The translations under genes were made by a program, and so were the position numbers. The notes beneath the pieces were generated by a model that was not told the DNA's origin, did no database searches, and saw nothing but the letters and a program-made list of their open reading frames with translations. DNA of 64,000 nucleotides, taken from contig CACVBU010000797.1 of assembly GCA_902728285.1 (NCBI GenBank), positions 1-64,000 on the forward strand. Reading direction: 5' to 3'. The stretch comes from Clytia hemisphaerica (taxonomy: Eukaryota; Cnidaria; Hydrozoa; Leptothecata; Clytiidae). Shown here in pieces: positions 42,562 to 54,009 of this stretch (position 1 is its first letter; every line of letters begins with the position of its first letter).

Positions 42562-44812
42562 AAGCAAGCGAAAGACCAAGTGATGGTCCTTCAAATAAAA
42601 GACCAATTGACTGCCTCACAAGTGAAAGGCTACCTAGTAAGAGCTTGTTTCGTGAAATTTGTACATATTACAGTGTGCATAAGGGTTCTTACTCTACCTT
42701 TATAAACCCTACCCTCCTTTTCATCACCCCTCCCTCCTTGGTTGGTTTGCAAAATTCAAGCAAACAAATATTTCTTCATAACCTTTCAAAAGATAAATTT
42801 TGCCCCTGGTTTTATTAAATTTACTGATTGAAAAAATACGAAAATATGTTTATAGAAAGTTAATGATCAAAAATTAAAAGAATAACACATTTTCAGAAAT
42901 TTCCTTTAAAATATGCTTACTGTACCCATCTTTTGGTGATTTTTATGGAACCTTTACCCCTCCCCTCCTAAGAATTGTTCATGTCATGTCTATTTCGGAC
43001 ATTTTATTGCGGCCCAAGGACCTATGTTAGACAAATATTAGGATACAGTTCGTGATAATTCTTTTAGAAATTGAATCGTTTAAACTCTTGAACTGGGTTG
43101 ATTATACCTATTAACAACTCTTTGTAAATCAGTTTATCAATCCATTATTTTCTAGATTTTTCAGATATCTATATTTAAATTATTTAAATTCCATTTAGTG
43201 CTGCCGAAAAGAAAGAAGAGAATAATGAAAACCCCGTATAGTGAAGGATCTAAGGTAACTGTTAACGAATCTTTAGAGAGTGGTCAGAAGGGGTGGAGGA
43301 TTTTTAGTGGATTCCAAAATTATTTTGAGGGGAAAGGGGAGGGTTGAAATTTTTTCGAGAGGAAAGGGGGTGTGAAAATATTAAACAAAATTATAGTTGG
43401 GGTGTGGAAATGGTTTTGGTATATGTAATTTTCTTAAATAATCATGGAAAAGTAATAACTGCAGTGAAATGGCTCCAGTGGCAAAAGAGAAATGCACCAA
43501 ATGCCAGACAACTTTTGAGAAGAAAGGTAAAAGAATCGAGGATTTCGTTTCACCCGAGTCTGTAAAAGACTATCCCTTTATTTGGTGTGGTTTGACTTAA
43601 ATAATGAAAATCCTGTAGGTTGTGGTCGGGACGAATAGAAGGTGAACTTATATTTCACTGGCTTTTAAAAAACTCGAGGAAGAGCATTTGAATTCAAAAA
43701 GAACACGACGGAAGAAATTGTAAGAAAGCCAAATCTCTAAAGATTGGTTCCCGCAAAATGGAAACTTTCCTAATTCTTTAGGACAATTTTAGAGATCTTC
43801 AAATGAACATTTTATTTTGTAAACTTCGCTTTTACTTCTGTTAATTGGAATCGCTTCGAAGGAGCATCATGTGGTCCTATTTGATATTGGTCCGAAAACC
43901 GCTAATGGTTGGGGAAACTCGCCGTTGGCATGGGAGTTTCTGCAATCAAGGCAAGGGTGTCTCTTCTTGCCGACCTTTAAAATATGTTTAAAAGGTATTT
44001 GAAATTGATTAAAAGGTTGTTTTTTGAAGTATGAAGAATAGTGTTTAATCCAAAATCCTTTTTTTCACTCTATGTTATTGTACCACAAGATCGCGATAAT
44101 TCGTTTTCTAAAATCAGAAGTGAGAAGAAAGTATTTCTTTTTTTTTCAAAAACAAATATTTTCTTTCTCATTTCATCAATTAAAACTCTGTACCATTGAG
44201 GAAATTGAAATTTTTGTTTCGCTATGCAAATTCATGTTGATCAAATAGGATTTCATATTTAATGCCTTAGAAAATCAAGAAAGCTCATCATCAGCAGCAA
44301 ATCCTGCCAGTCCTGCCAGTCTTGACGTATCTGATGACCCTAACAACAATGGCAAAAGTGTAAAAAGTAGGTGTTTTGAAACGTTAACGTTTAACTGAGA
44401 TAAAGTAAAACAAGGGTTGCAAGATTTAGCTCTAACAGAATCTAAAGTTCTAATATCCTTCCAGACATGACGCATGACTAGTATCTATGTTTCTATTTTC
44501 ATTTTTAGGAATGTATCAATTGAGCGGAAAAAATTTGTCGCTCTTTATACTGTCGGCCATGATAAATACTGGATTATCAAGGTTTCCAAAACGACACGTG
44601 ATATGGTATTGGGATCGTGGGTGGAGAACTTTGACAATGTCTGACATGTCACGGATCAGCTCAAGGAACCAGTTTCCTTTGATAATGTTACTCGGAGGGG
44701 CGACATAACCTCATTTATTACCTTTAAGATGAAAGCATTGCCATCTGGGGGGTTCATAGTCCCGCCAGATGTTCACGATGTCCTTTTAAAAGAAATAAAG
44801 AAATTAGATTAA
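42562..44812 (+). pseudogene. Unrecognised spliced gene remnant
   Basis: A set of splice-bounded open blocks. 42562-42636 (SERPSDGPSNKRPIDCLT) joins in frame to 43199-43254 (MLPKRKKRIMKTPYSEGSK). A block near 43465-43530 contains EKCTKCQTTFEKK but does not join in phase. 44271-44366 encodes ESSSSAANPASPASLDVSDD. The last exon, from 44509, encodes IERKKFVALYTVGHDKYWII and LGSWVENFDNV, then a TGA near 44642, then LPSGGFIVPPDVHDVLL and a stop at 44810-44812. Each block has a pyrimidine tract and AG in front and GT after. Weak further exon-like blocks lie at 45135-45192 and 45491-45536. Family unknown; probably a TE partner gene or a dead host gene. Confidence 0.4.
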
Positions 44813-45660
44813 ACCAAATTTTCTACTCTGGTTTTTGTTTGTTGTATTTTACCCAATACCCTTAGTACCCCTAAGGGTTCACCTATTCGAGAAAATTAGG
44901 TTTTCCTTAAATTCCGCTACTGTTTTTGTGCCAGCTTACCTTCGTATTTTTCTTTTCGTTTTCTTTTTCTTTGATTATTTTTAACCATTAACTGAAACCC
45001 TGATTGCTTTTTTCACCTTTCCTCGTACTGAAGAAATCATAAACCTGGTTAATCTATTTAATACTTTTTTTCATAAACAGTTATGTATACAGTGAATGCA
45101 TACTATGTTTATAAATTCATTCTTTTCATTTAAGATTGTAAATAATAAAAAATATGCAGAGGTCTGGAACATACAAGCAAGGTGGTCTATTGGTGAGTAC
45201 ATTTATTAGTAAATTGTTAACAAATTAATTGTCAGTAGAATTTCAAGTGCTGAAAGCTTTCGATAGAGTTCGAATTATAGTCAGTCTACTTATCGGTTAT
45301 GGTTTTTTATTAGTCTCTAAAAGGTTGATTTCCAGGATCCTCCACCTTGATCTTCTTAGTGCTAAATAAAACTTAATAAAGCAGAGTTTGAAGTTTTCAT
45401 ACCTCTTCTAGGTGAAACCTATCGCTGCAGATTTGATTTTTTTAAAGATAAAATGGAAAATGTTTTGATTTTTTTGTTATTCTTTTGCAGATTCGTAGGA
45501 CCAACCAAAGTGGAAAATGCCGTGTCAAAGGGTGTAGGTTTTATCATAAATTTCTCAAATCTTTTCCATCATTATACATCTTCTAACATCAATCGAAGCT
45601 TATAGCTTTATTGTTCTACTACTGCTTTCGAAAGGGCAACACACTTCTTACCACATCATG

Positions 45661-46985
45661 TTTTTTTTAGAAGGGTAAACTATTTTCAAATAGTCTTTAA
45701 CAAGGTCGTCTGCTACGATGAAGTTTTTGTTGTATAATTCACGTCTACGACTGGAAAATATTAAAATAAAAACCATTTAGGTTTACAATATTTCAAATAA
45801 TGTTTACTGAATGTTTCACAAACGCATTTCAAATTAAGATAATTGTGGTAAAAAGATAGTTAACAAACAGTAACCTACTTTCCACCAGGTTTGAAGCGAT
45901 AGAGTTTACATGGCAACTGTGCTGGGAGATTTCACAGCTAGGACATTGCATCCAATTAAAACCTTTTTTGCTATCAAGTTCGTCCTGTAGGAGACACCAT
46001 TCATTAATGCATGAGCCAGTAATTGCGAGTAAATAGAACAATCCTAAAGAAAAATCAACACCGAAATTTGTAAGGATCATGGCCGGAGAACTACGATGGT
46101 TTTCAATCAAACTCTCATTTCTATAACAATTAGATTCTATTATTGCTTAGGCACTAAAAATCTTTTAGAGACAAAATGTACAAATTACATACTCAGTATT
46201 TGAATAGACATATAAATAGCCATACCCTTCCATTCGTGATTGAGATATCATTAAGTGTATCAACGAAAGCCTTCGCAGAAGATCCTGGCATCCTTTTTCG
46301 AAAAGAGTCCCAAAACATAAGATGATCTTCTTCAATGACCGTGTTGAGAGTTTTTCGGAGATGTAGGCCAGTAACCAGGCCATAACCCACTTTCCAAGTT
46401 AAGGGCACGCTGGTGGAATGTACAATTTTGACACGAAACGGACCATTTATGCAACAGAAATCTCCCTCTAAATCCAATCACCACAACAATTTCATCCTGG
46501 GGAATCCTTGTTAGGGTGGTTACATCTTGTATTTGAAAACAATTATACCATTTCACGTATTCTAATTTGATAAGAGGCACTGATACTGTTGAAACCTAGT
46601 CATTCAAAGATTAAAGAGCTTAAATTTCTAGCGAAAAGATCAAAACAAAAGATTCAGTTTTCCTAATGACTATCGATATCGTAAAAAAAGAAATACAAAT
46701 AAACGCTTTGGTTTTACCAGTTTTGGTCAATACATTTTCTTCTTCTATGGTCTGGCAAGGTGACAATGGTATCACTTTTCCTTCGATAAAGGCAATGTGA
46801 TCGTTTAATGGTTCATGCTGATGAACATCCTCATCACAGTCACCACACAGGTAGCCACAAGCTCCACAACGAACAACTGGTGGTGAATTTAAGCATCTAA
46901 AACATTTGATGGGGCAGAATCGTTTAATTGAAATGGAGAGTAAATTTTCTCTAGTATCGAACCATTGTTCCTCGGTGTCTGCCAT
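45661..46985 (-). pseudogene. KDZ-like (Kyakuja/Dileera/Zisupton) transposase, N-terminal half
   Basis: Exon 1 (46985 to about 46720) encodes MADTEEQWFDTREN, then a cysteine cluster (CFRCLNSPPVVRCGACGYLC, GDCDEDVHQHEPLNDH) and GKVIPLSPCQTIEE, ending at GTAAAA. The next part, after a TTTCAACAG acceptor, encodes GFRGRFLLHKWSVSCQNCTF. It then shifts frame to EEDHLMFWDSFRKRMPGSSA and KAFVDTLNDISITNGR. A third block (about 46110-45877) has FNWMQCPSCEISQHSCHV, and a last (45747-45661) RRRELYNKNFIVADDLVKDY. The order CxC3-like cysteine cluster, GRF...C..C, CPSC matches KDZ transposases. The DDE part is not present. Non-functional. Confidence 0.6.
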
Positions 46986-48640
46986 TCGTTGTGTCCAAGT
47001 TTTCTTTCTTGTATTGTTCTCTATTATGAAAATATAATAGATTCTTCACATAACAGAAGCAGAATAATAACAGAAGGATAATTTCTATTCTAGAATACAA
47101 CTTCGCTTATTTTCAAGTCAAATGAATTTAGAAGAAAACATGGATTCAAACATAAGTTATTTCCAGGGGCGTCACCAGGGTGTCGCAAGTTGCGCTCCTA
47201 CGACACCTTTTTTGCGGTAGTAAAATTTTAGGACTAGGGTATTCTGTATTCCGTATGAGAAAGACACGATTCTGCTTCTGCGATGCCCCGCACGCGCCCT
47301 TAGAAGCGTAGGGTGGTTTATTGGCGTATGGGCGGATGAGAGACTTTTTCAGATAAAATTACGTCTCCGATTCGAATAATGCTTCACTTGCCCTAACGCT
47401 GCGTCGCCGCCAGTAGGGTAGCGTCAACTTTTCGGGAACGGTAAAATGTAAATTTGCGACATTGAGTTATCAAGTGCGCCATGATGGAAAATTTCTCTTT
47501 TACGGTAACGAGTCGATTTAGCCATTTACCCGTCACATTGCAAACAGCTAAAAAGCTCATCCAGCAGCCGTAGTGTAAGACTCTGGCAAAGAAAACTCCG
47601 AACATTCCTGAAAATCATTCTCTTCTTCGCAAAACAGCCATGGCTTCGGTTAATGTGTTGGAAGAAGGGTTGCTTATTTTAAAAGGTGGGTGACCTGGAT
47701 AAAATAAGAAAACTGTTTGATAAATATTTGAACGATATTAGCAATGCTGTTCGGTTTGGCAACCTTCATGCTCCACAAGAATTCTGTTGCCAGAAACAAC
47801 AAAGTGGAATGGTGTCAGAATTCTGTACCAAATAAACACTTGGTGGAAAATTTGGTCCCATTGAGGTTTCAGTTCTGATTCATTTCATTTTACAAGGCTA
47901 CTTATTAAAATTGATTGATTAAATTAAGATTGATTCATTGATTGCAACGTGCAGAGATTATTGTAATCTGATATTTTTTTATGTATTAATTTGTGGTTTT
48001 TTTATGCCCCCCTCCTCCCTTCAATCAAGAGAAATGCTTTTTTAAAGTGGAAGTGTTTTGTTTTATTTAAATGACATACTTAACTTGTTACATAATTCTC
48101 TAATGACGTGCGTGTGTTGTGTTATTGAGCAACTGAACTGATTTTAATCAGGTTTTTAATAGTCTCTTGACATCAAAAACTTGTTGACATTTTTTCGTGT
48201 GTGTTTTATTTTTATGAGATGAAAAAAAAATGCTTTATATGAAATCGTGAATCAATTAGATATTGAGAGCTTGAACATTTTTCAGAAAAATGAGATATGA
48301 GCGAAAGATCTCGTTAATGAATGGTGTTTTCCTTGTCTGAAAACAATGAGACATAGAGAAAATTAGAAATTAACGCAGAATATTTTGTTGATTCAAACCA
48401 AAAATTTGACATTAGTACCTAGATATTATGAAAATTTGCAAAAGGTGGTCGTTGGTTAGTTTCTCTCGGTCGGCATACTGCCCAGTCCACCTGTCCACTT
48501 GAATTAATCACAATCATCCTTTCCTTTATAGCTCTCAATCAAATGGTAATTGTTTGTACAGTTCGATTTCAATCCAATTGGTTGGTGACTCGTCACTTGC
48601 TCAAAAGTTAAGGTAATTTCTTGTTTTGAACTTTTTTTAA
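46986..48640. other. KDZ upstream flank and left interior of the hAT element
   Basis: The frame at 47393-47605 (-) is not convincing. No domain or repeat is recognised other than the hAT terminus at 47164. Confidence 0.3.
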
Positions 48641-51630
48641 ATGCTGAGTTTTATTACAACCACCAAAATTTTCACTATGCTCATAATGTGCATCGTGATT
48701 CTTTTCGCAACTACAATAGTGCAGTTAGCTTTGCTTTCAAAACTGAGCCACCTGACCACGTTCTCTATTCTAAAGATCTTGTTTATTCAGAAGCTCTCCA
48801 TATGTGTCAAACTTAAATTTTCATCTTATGCATGTATTCTAGCTCTTTCTTCTGTCATAAAAACACAAATTAGAGTTCATTGTCCTAAATTTGGCGGTGA
48901 AAATGGCAACTCCTATGTTACTCTTTTTAATTCAGTGATTTTTCCTCGTCATTTTTATGAAGAGCTTTCCAAACCTAATTATCTGAACTGGTATGACATA
49001 ATGTTTTGTCGAGAGAGTTTTTGTGAGAAGGGTAAACTGAATCATTTTGTTCCCCTAGTTTCTTTAAAAGATTTTAAGTTTCAAAGTAGGGTAAAAAAGG
49101 GAACCAAAAGAGGTCACCCAGATCCTCAAGTTTCCACTCAAGTTAATAAAATCTCTTTTCCTCCTGTCCCTAAGAAACCACAATCTGCTTCTTTAAAGTC
49201 TTCGAAAAATATAGCTACATCAACAAAACCACGATGTAAGAAGAATTCTCCTTTCCAGAGAAATACCATTTTTGACACGTATTCGTTTAAATACTGTCAA
49301 ACAGCTCCTTCTTCTTCTTCAAATATTGTTACTTCCTCGTGTGCTGTTGTTACGTCATCCTCTCAGACTATTTTGACCACAGTATCTAATTCAACATCGT
49401 CTGTTTCCCTAATTTCTCAAAGTTTGCCTGTTATGTCCTCAGGCCCTGCTGCTGTTATACCAGCAACTCAAGTAACTTTTTCTTCTCCTAGTGAGTCTGC
49501 TGCTTCAGCTGCTGGCCTTTCTTATCCTAGTGAGTCTGCTGCTTCAACTGATGCTTTTTCTTCTCCTAGAGCATCTGCTTCATCAGTTGTTGCCTTTTCC
49601 TCTCCTAGTGAGTCTGCTTCAGCTGTTGCCCTTTTTTCACTTAGTGAGTCGTCCAGTAAGCATATTTATTTTTTTACTTCATTACCTTCAACTTCCAAAA
49701 CAGTTGTTAAAGCATCTGCTAATAAGGATAAGCTAGTTCAGTCTTATAACTCGTATAGTGATGTTCCAATTGAGCTCAGATATGATGTTAGTACCTATTT
49801 TGCTATTTCTAAAAACTTAAATGATGATGAGAGATATGATTTGATAAAAACTTTTTATTTTCTAAACATGGAACTTCTTCTTTTAACCCAAAATATTTGA
49901 AAAATAATTCTACTTGGGCCAGATATTCTAAAAGTCAAGGTGGTGTATTTTGCTTGCCTTGTTCATTATTTGCTCATACCAGTGGTAAATTAACATCACA
50001 AACAAATTTTGTTTATCAATGTGTTGTTCCTGGAAAATCTTTTTCTGGTGCTTTCAAGCGCTATTTAGGTGAAAATAAACCTCAACGTTGTGATAGGAGA
50101 AATTATACTGATGAATCTCTCCATTTACGGTGTCAAAGTATTATGCGTGCCTTTTTAAATCGCTTTGAGGGTGGAAAACCAAGAGATGTTGATGTTCTTA
50201 TTGATAGGGATAATTTGAAAGCCATCAACAAGGCCAAACTGATTTTGCCTTCAATAATTGACACCGTTATTGTTTGTGGTCATATAGGTATTCCTTTGAG
50301 AGGTCATCGTGATGATCGTAAGAATTATCGTAAGGCTGGGGAATATTCTAAAAAATCTGATCTAGGTAATTTTATTGAGTTGATCAATTATGGGATAAGA
50401 AGGGGGGGCAAATATTTAGAGGATCATTACATGCATGCGCCAGGCAATGCCCATTATTTATCTCCATCTACTCAGAATGAAATTATTTCAATCTCTGGAG
50501 CACTCATTCTTGAAAAAATTTTAATTCAAATAAAGCCTGAACCTTCTTCTGTTTACTTCTTTCCATCATGGCAGATGAGGCTATGGATTGCTCTCAAAAA
50601 GAGCAACTATCTTTAGTCTTAAGGTACATTGATGAAGAAAATGTGATTCACGAGGAATTTACTGGTTTTGTCTATTTAAAAGCAATCTCACTGGTCTCAC
50701 TGGAAAAGCAATTTCGGACACTATTTTAAAAAGAGTTGATGATCTTCGTCTTGACACCAATCAATGTAGGGGTCAAGGGTTTGATGGTGCTGGGAATGTT
50801 GCTGGTCATAAAAATGGTGCAGCTGCACTGATTACAGGTCTAGTTCGAAAAGCTATTTTTGTCCACTGTTTTTCACACAGATTGAATCTTTGTGTTTCTA
50901 AAAATTTTAAAATAATATCTGTGAGTAATATGCTCGAGGTTGCAACCAAACTTACTTATTTTGTTCACAATTCAGAGATAAGGCAAAGGTGTTTTGAAAA
51001 ATATGTCAAGTCTTTTCGCCTCTCTCATCGTGTGAGTGACAACCTTGATGGTGAATGGTTATCTTCCAATAAGGATTCAAACTCTAGCTCCAAGGCTAAA
51101 AAATTGAGGGATCCTTCTAAAACTAGATGTGTCGAAAGAATCAAAGACCTTGAACTTTTTATTGAGCTTTTTGAACCTCTTTGGTTTACCCTTGAAGAAA
51201 TAAAGAACAATGCGAACCGCAAGTATAAAGATTTCGTTTTTACTCTCACGATATTGTTTCTCCACTACGAATCAATGAGGAAATTAAAGCATATGGGAAC
51301 TTTTGGGCTGATTTTACAGACCTTCCCACTACTATTTCTGAAACATTAAATGCTATCAAGGATGCAAAGTTTGATAATATCGAAAGAGCTCTCAGAATTT
51401 TAGCTACTATTCCTGTGACTACTTGTGAGTGTGAAAGGTCCTTTTCTGATATGAAATTAATTAAGAGTAAATTACATAGTACAATGGGCCAGAATAGGTT
51501 AAATGGCCTCTGTCTAATGAATGTTCATCTTGACAAAACGCCTGATTCGATGGCAGTATGTGAAAAGTTTTCAGCTAAGCAGCAAAGACGAATTGCTAAG
51601 AAATTTGTTTTAAAACCGAATCTTCGTTAA
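48641..51630 (+). pseudogene. hAT transposase, TTF/ZMYM1-like, broken
   Basis: 48641-49900 encodes an N-terminal region ending in a long Ser/Ala/Thr-rich tract and IELRYDVSTYFAISKNLNDD. A frameshift near 49865 leads into STWARYSKSQGGVFCLPCSL, the TTF-type zinc finger. 49897-50616 has IPLRGHRDDRKN and GNFIELINYGIRRGGK. A shift near 50560 leads to MADEAMDCSQKEQLSLVLRY (first catalytic Asp region). A shift near 50685 leads to GQGFDGAGNVAGHKNG and FVHCFSHRLNLCVSKN. After a shift near 51260 and an apparent deletion comes the hAT dimerisation region: PVTTCECERSFSDMKLIKSK and LNGLCLMNVHLDKT, stop 51628-51630. At least four frame breaks. Confidence 0.85.
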
Positions 51631-52955
51631 AAACAATGCAAAAAAAATACAATTTCTGATCTTTTCTTCTCTTCTTCTTTCTTCTTAAATTGTTCAGTGT
51701 TCGTTTCTCCATTCAAGCCCACCAAGATACGGTCGATCCTATGAGACACAAAAGTGAATGAACACTTTATATAGGCGTTGACCTGGGCAAATTTTTGTTT
51801 CAATTACCCTGCAAGAATGGAAAGAACCAGCAGGCACATATAATTTTTTTCTAGCTGGGGGTTTTCCTGGGGTGTCTTTGTGCCAATCTAGCCCTTATTT
51901 TCTTCCGTCTTTTTCCTTTCTCTATCCGTCTATGTACTGTGTTATGCTGAGATGACGACAAGTAAAGAAACTACCAATTTTATCATATTTATTTCCTTAT
52001 AATAATCATCTCAGCATGCCACTAGGCATACTGACTAGCTCCGATATTGAGCGAAACAGATTTATGTATGATTTTCTGAACAATGATACCTGAACATGTT
52101 TTTTTCTTTTATTTTCATGTATACAAATGGATGTGGATGAAGACAAACGTTATGGATTTCATCAACTCACGCATTGGTTTTTCATCAAATCTATTTTAAC
52201 TAAATAAATATCTAAATATTACTTGTGTCACTTGCCTAACGTCCTTCAGAAAGTAACATTTGGAATAAAACCTTCCCTGGTATTTTGGAAATCAAATTCA
52301 CTATACGTACTATATCTTTGGTTTGCAGTAAATTTTTTGATGTTAATATTATAAAATTGCTATTAATGTTAAGCTACGTCATAACTTCCTCCGTTTTTGA
52401 GCGTAAAACTCGTAAAAGAGTGAGGCCTAAAAGCCTGGAGCTGTCTATTGTGTAAACTTTCAATTTCGAACAATTTAAATAAACAAGTGCCCGAATTTCC
52501 TTTAGGTAGCCATCGCAATTTCAAAATACGCCTAAATTTCATCCCGCCCTCCTTACGCGATCGCTTAAGAACCAACCGTAGTAGGGGTACTATTTTAGTT
52601 TTGTCAGGGAATTTCCCTTGGTTAACAGGAATTTCCCAAAAGGATATATCATAGAAACCACAAGTTATTATTATGCCCGAGACACCCAGTCTTTGAAAAT
52701 GTTCGATTGAATGCGTGGCTCTGCCACCCATTCAACAAATGGTAAACTCGTTTAACGATGAGTTGCTGGTTAACCACGTGCAACGTGGCCTGTGTGTTGG
52801 GGTTCACAGGTATTGGGAACTGCTGCCCATAACGTCCCCCTGTTGTCTGGAAGAATATGGGCGTTCCGCCCTCATGAAATCATCGCCCGCCCTCCAACCG
52901 CCCATTCAAAAATTGAAATTTGCGACAACCTTTAAAAATCCTGGCTACGCCCCTG
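51631..52955. other. 3' non-coding part of the hAT element
   Basis: AT-rich to 52370, then GC-richer sequence with overlapping frames on both strands (52369-52731, 52715-53002) that I regard as non-coding, and the terminal repeat. Confidence 0.4.
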
Positions 52956-52960
52956 ATTTC

Positions 52961-54009
52961 TATAAAATATACACAAGTTTCAAACTTACATGGAGTTCTT
53001 AAGAAATCTTGCAGAGTTTCTGTGCAGGCTTTAAGTTCATTATCAAATTCTAAAAAAATTCAGGCACTTACTTGTAATGTTGTCAGAGGATAATGTATAT
53101 TTCCTCAATGAAAGGATATCAGACAAACTTGTTATAATATAAACAACTATAAATATACAGTAGATATATTTTGTTAAACTAAAAAAAAGGTTTACAGTGA
53201 ATTTTTGTTCTGAATGTTGTTAATGTTAATATTTATATAAGACATAGAGGAAAAATTAGGAGTAAATCCATTACCTTTATTTGTACTTTTTCCATAAGCT
53301 GTAATTTCAATTTCAGACCCAATCTCTAATCCAAGTTCAATGCCATTAGTCTCTTCTTCAATGGCTTTAAAAATGAAAAACGAAGGGAACTACTTTTTTC
53401 TGATAGATAATTTACATCTTCTTTGGGCCCTTCCAAAAATCAAAATAGGTAGGGTAAATTTTGTACACAGGACTATCTTTAAAAAAGTTTAAAAGTTTCC
53501 ATTTCATATGAATCATGATGGACGATAATTTTTAACAGGAGTTATATGCTTTTCCAAAACGGAAAGAGTATAAAGACTGTCACTATGCTTCATTTCATAC
53601 TTACATGATAATATTGATAAAACTGATCCAATCAAAAAACATTTAGCCCAATACAATAGAAAATAAAGAAACACCTTGAGATATCCAGATTTGAAAGTTC
53701 AGATTCTCACAAATTCCCGAAAAATTACCCTGTTCTTTTTTCTTCTTCTTTCTTCTTGTTTGGCTCTGATTCTTTTCTTTATACACTCTCTTACCATTGC
53801 AGTCATACTGGTAAGTTATGACCTGCTTTTCCCTGGGTTTCTTTCAGTCAGGGAAGGGGGCAAAAACTTCAGCAGTTCTGCTTCAGTTTCACCCAAAATA
53901 TTGGAGTTTCAGGTCGAATCTCTATTTATTTATTCAGTGAGAATTCTTTCAGCATCATCTAAATCTGTTGTATCCATTTGAAAACTAAAAAGAATCAAAC
54001 TATTTATTT
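52961..54009. other. Gap with weak minus-strand exon-like blocks
   Basis: 53275-53364 (-) is a splice-bounded block (AIEEETNGIELGLEIGSEIE). 53800-53980 (-) has MDTTDLDDAERILTE. They may be the remains of a dead minus-strand gene outside the RecQ-bearing element. Nothing recognisable. Confidence 0.25.

Larger units (their letters stand above)
47159..52960. mobile_element. hAT element, 5.8 kb, 5-bp flanking repeat
   Basis: The element runs 47164-52955. The left end is CAGGGGCGTCACCAGG and the right end is the complement of CAGGGGCGTAGCCAGG. ATTTC precedes the left end (47159-47163) and follows the right end (52956-52960). It contains a TTF/ZMYM1-like hAT transposase gene. Most hATs duplicate 8 bp; a 5-bp duplication is reported for the hAT5 branch. 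The interior right part (51.7-52.9 kb) has no gene, only short self-complementary GC-rich words such as GGGCGTTCCGCCC. Confidence 0.65.

Noticed and set aside
52369..53002. Frames of 120 and 95 codons on opposite strands
   Set aside because: They overlap in the GC-richer end region of the hAT element and cross its terminus; no domain recognised.
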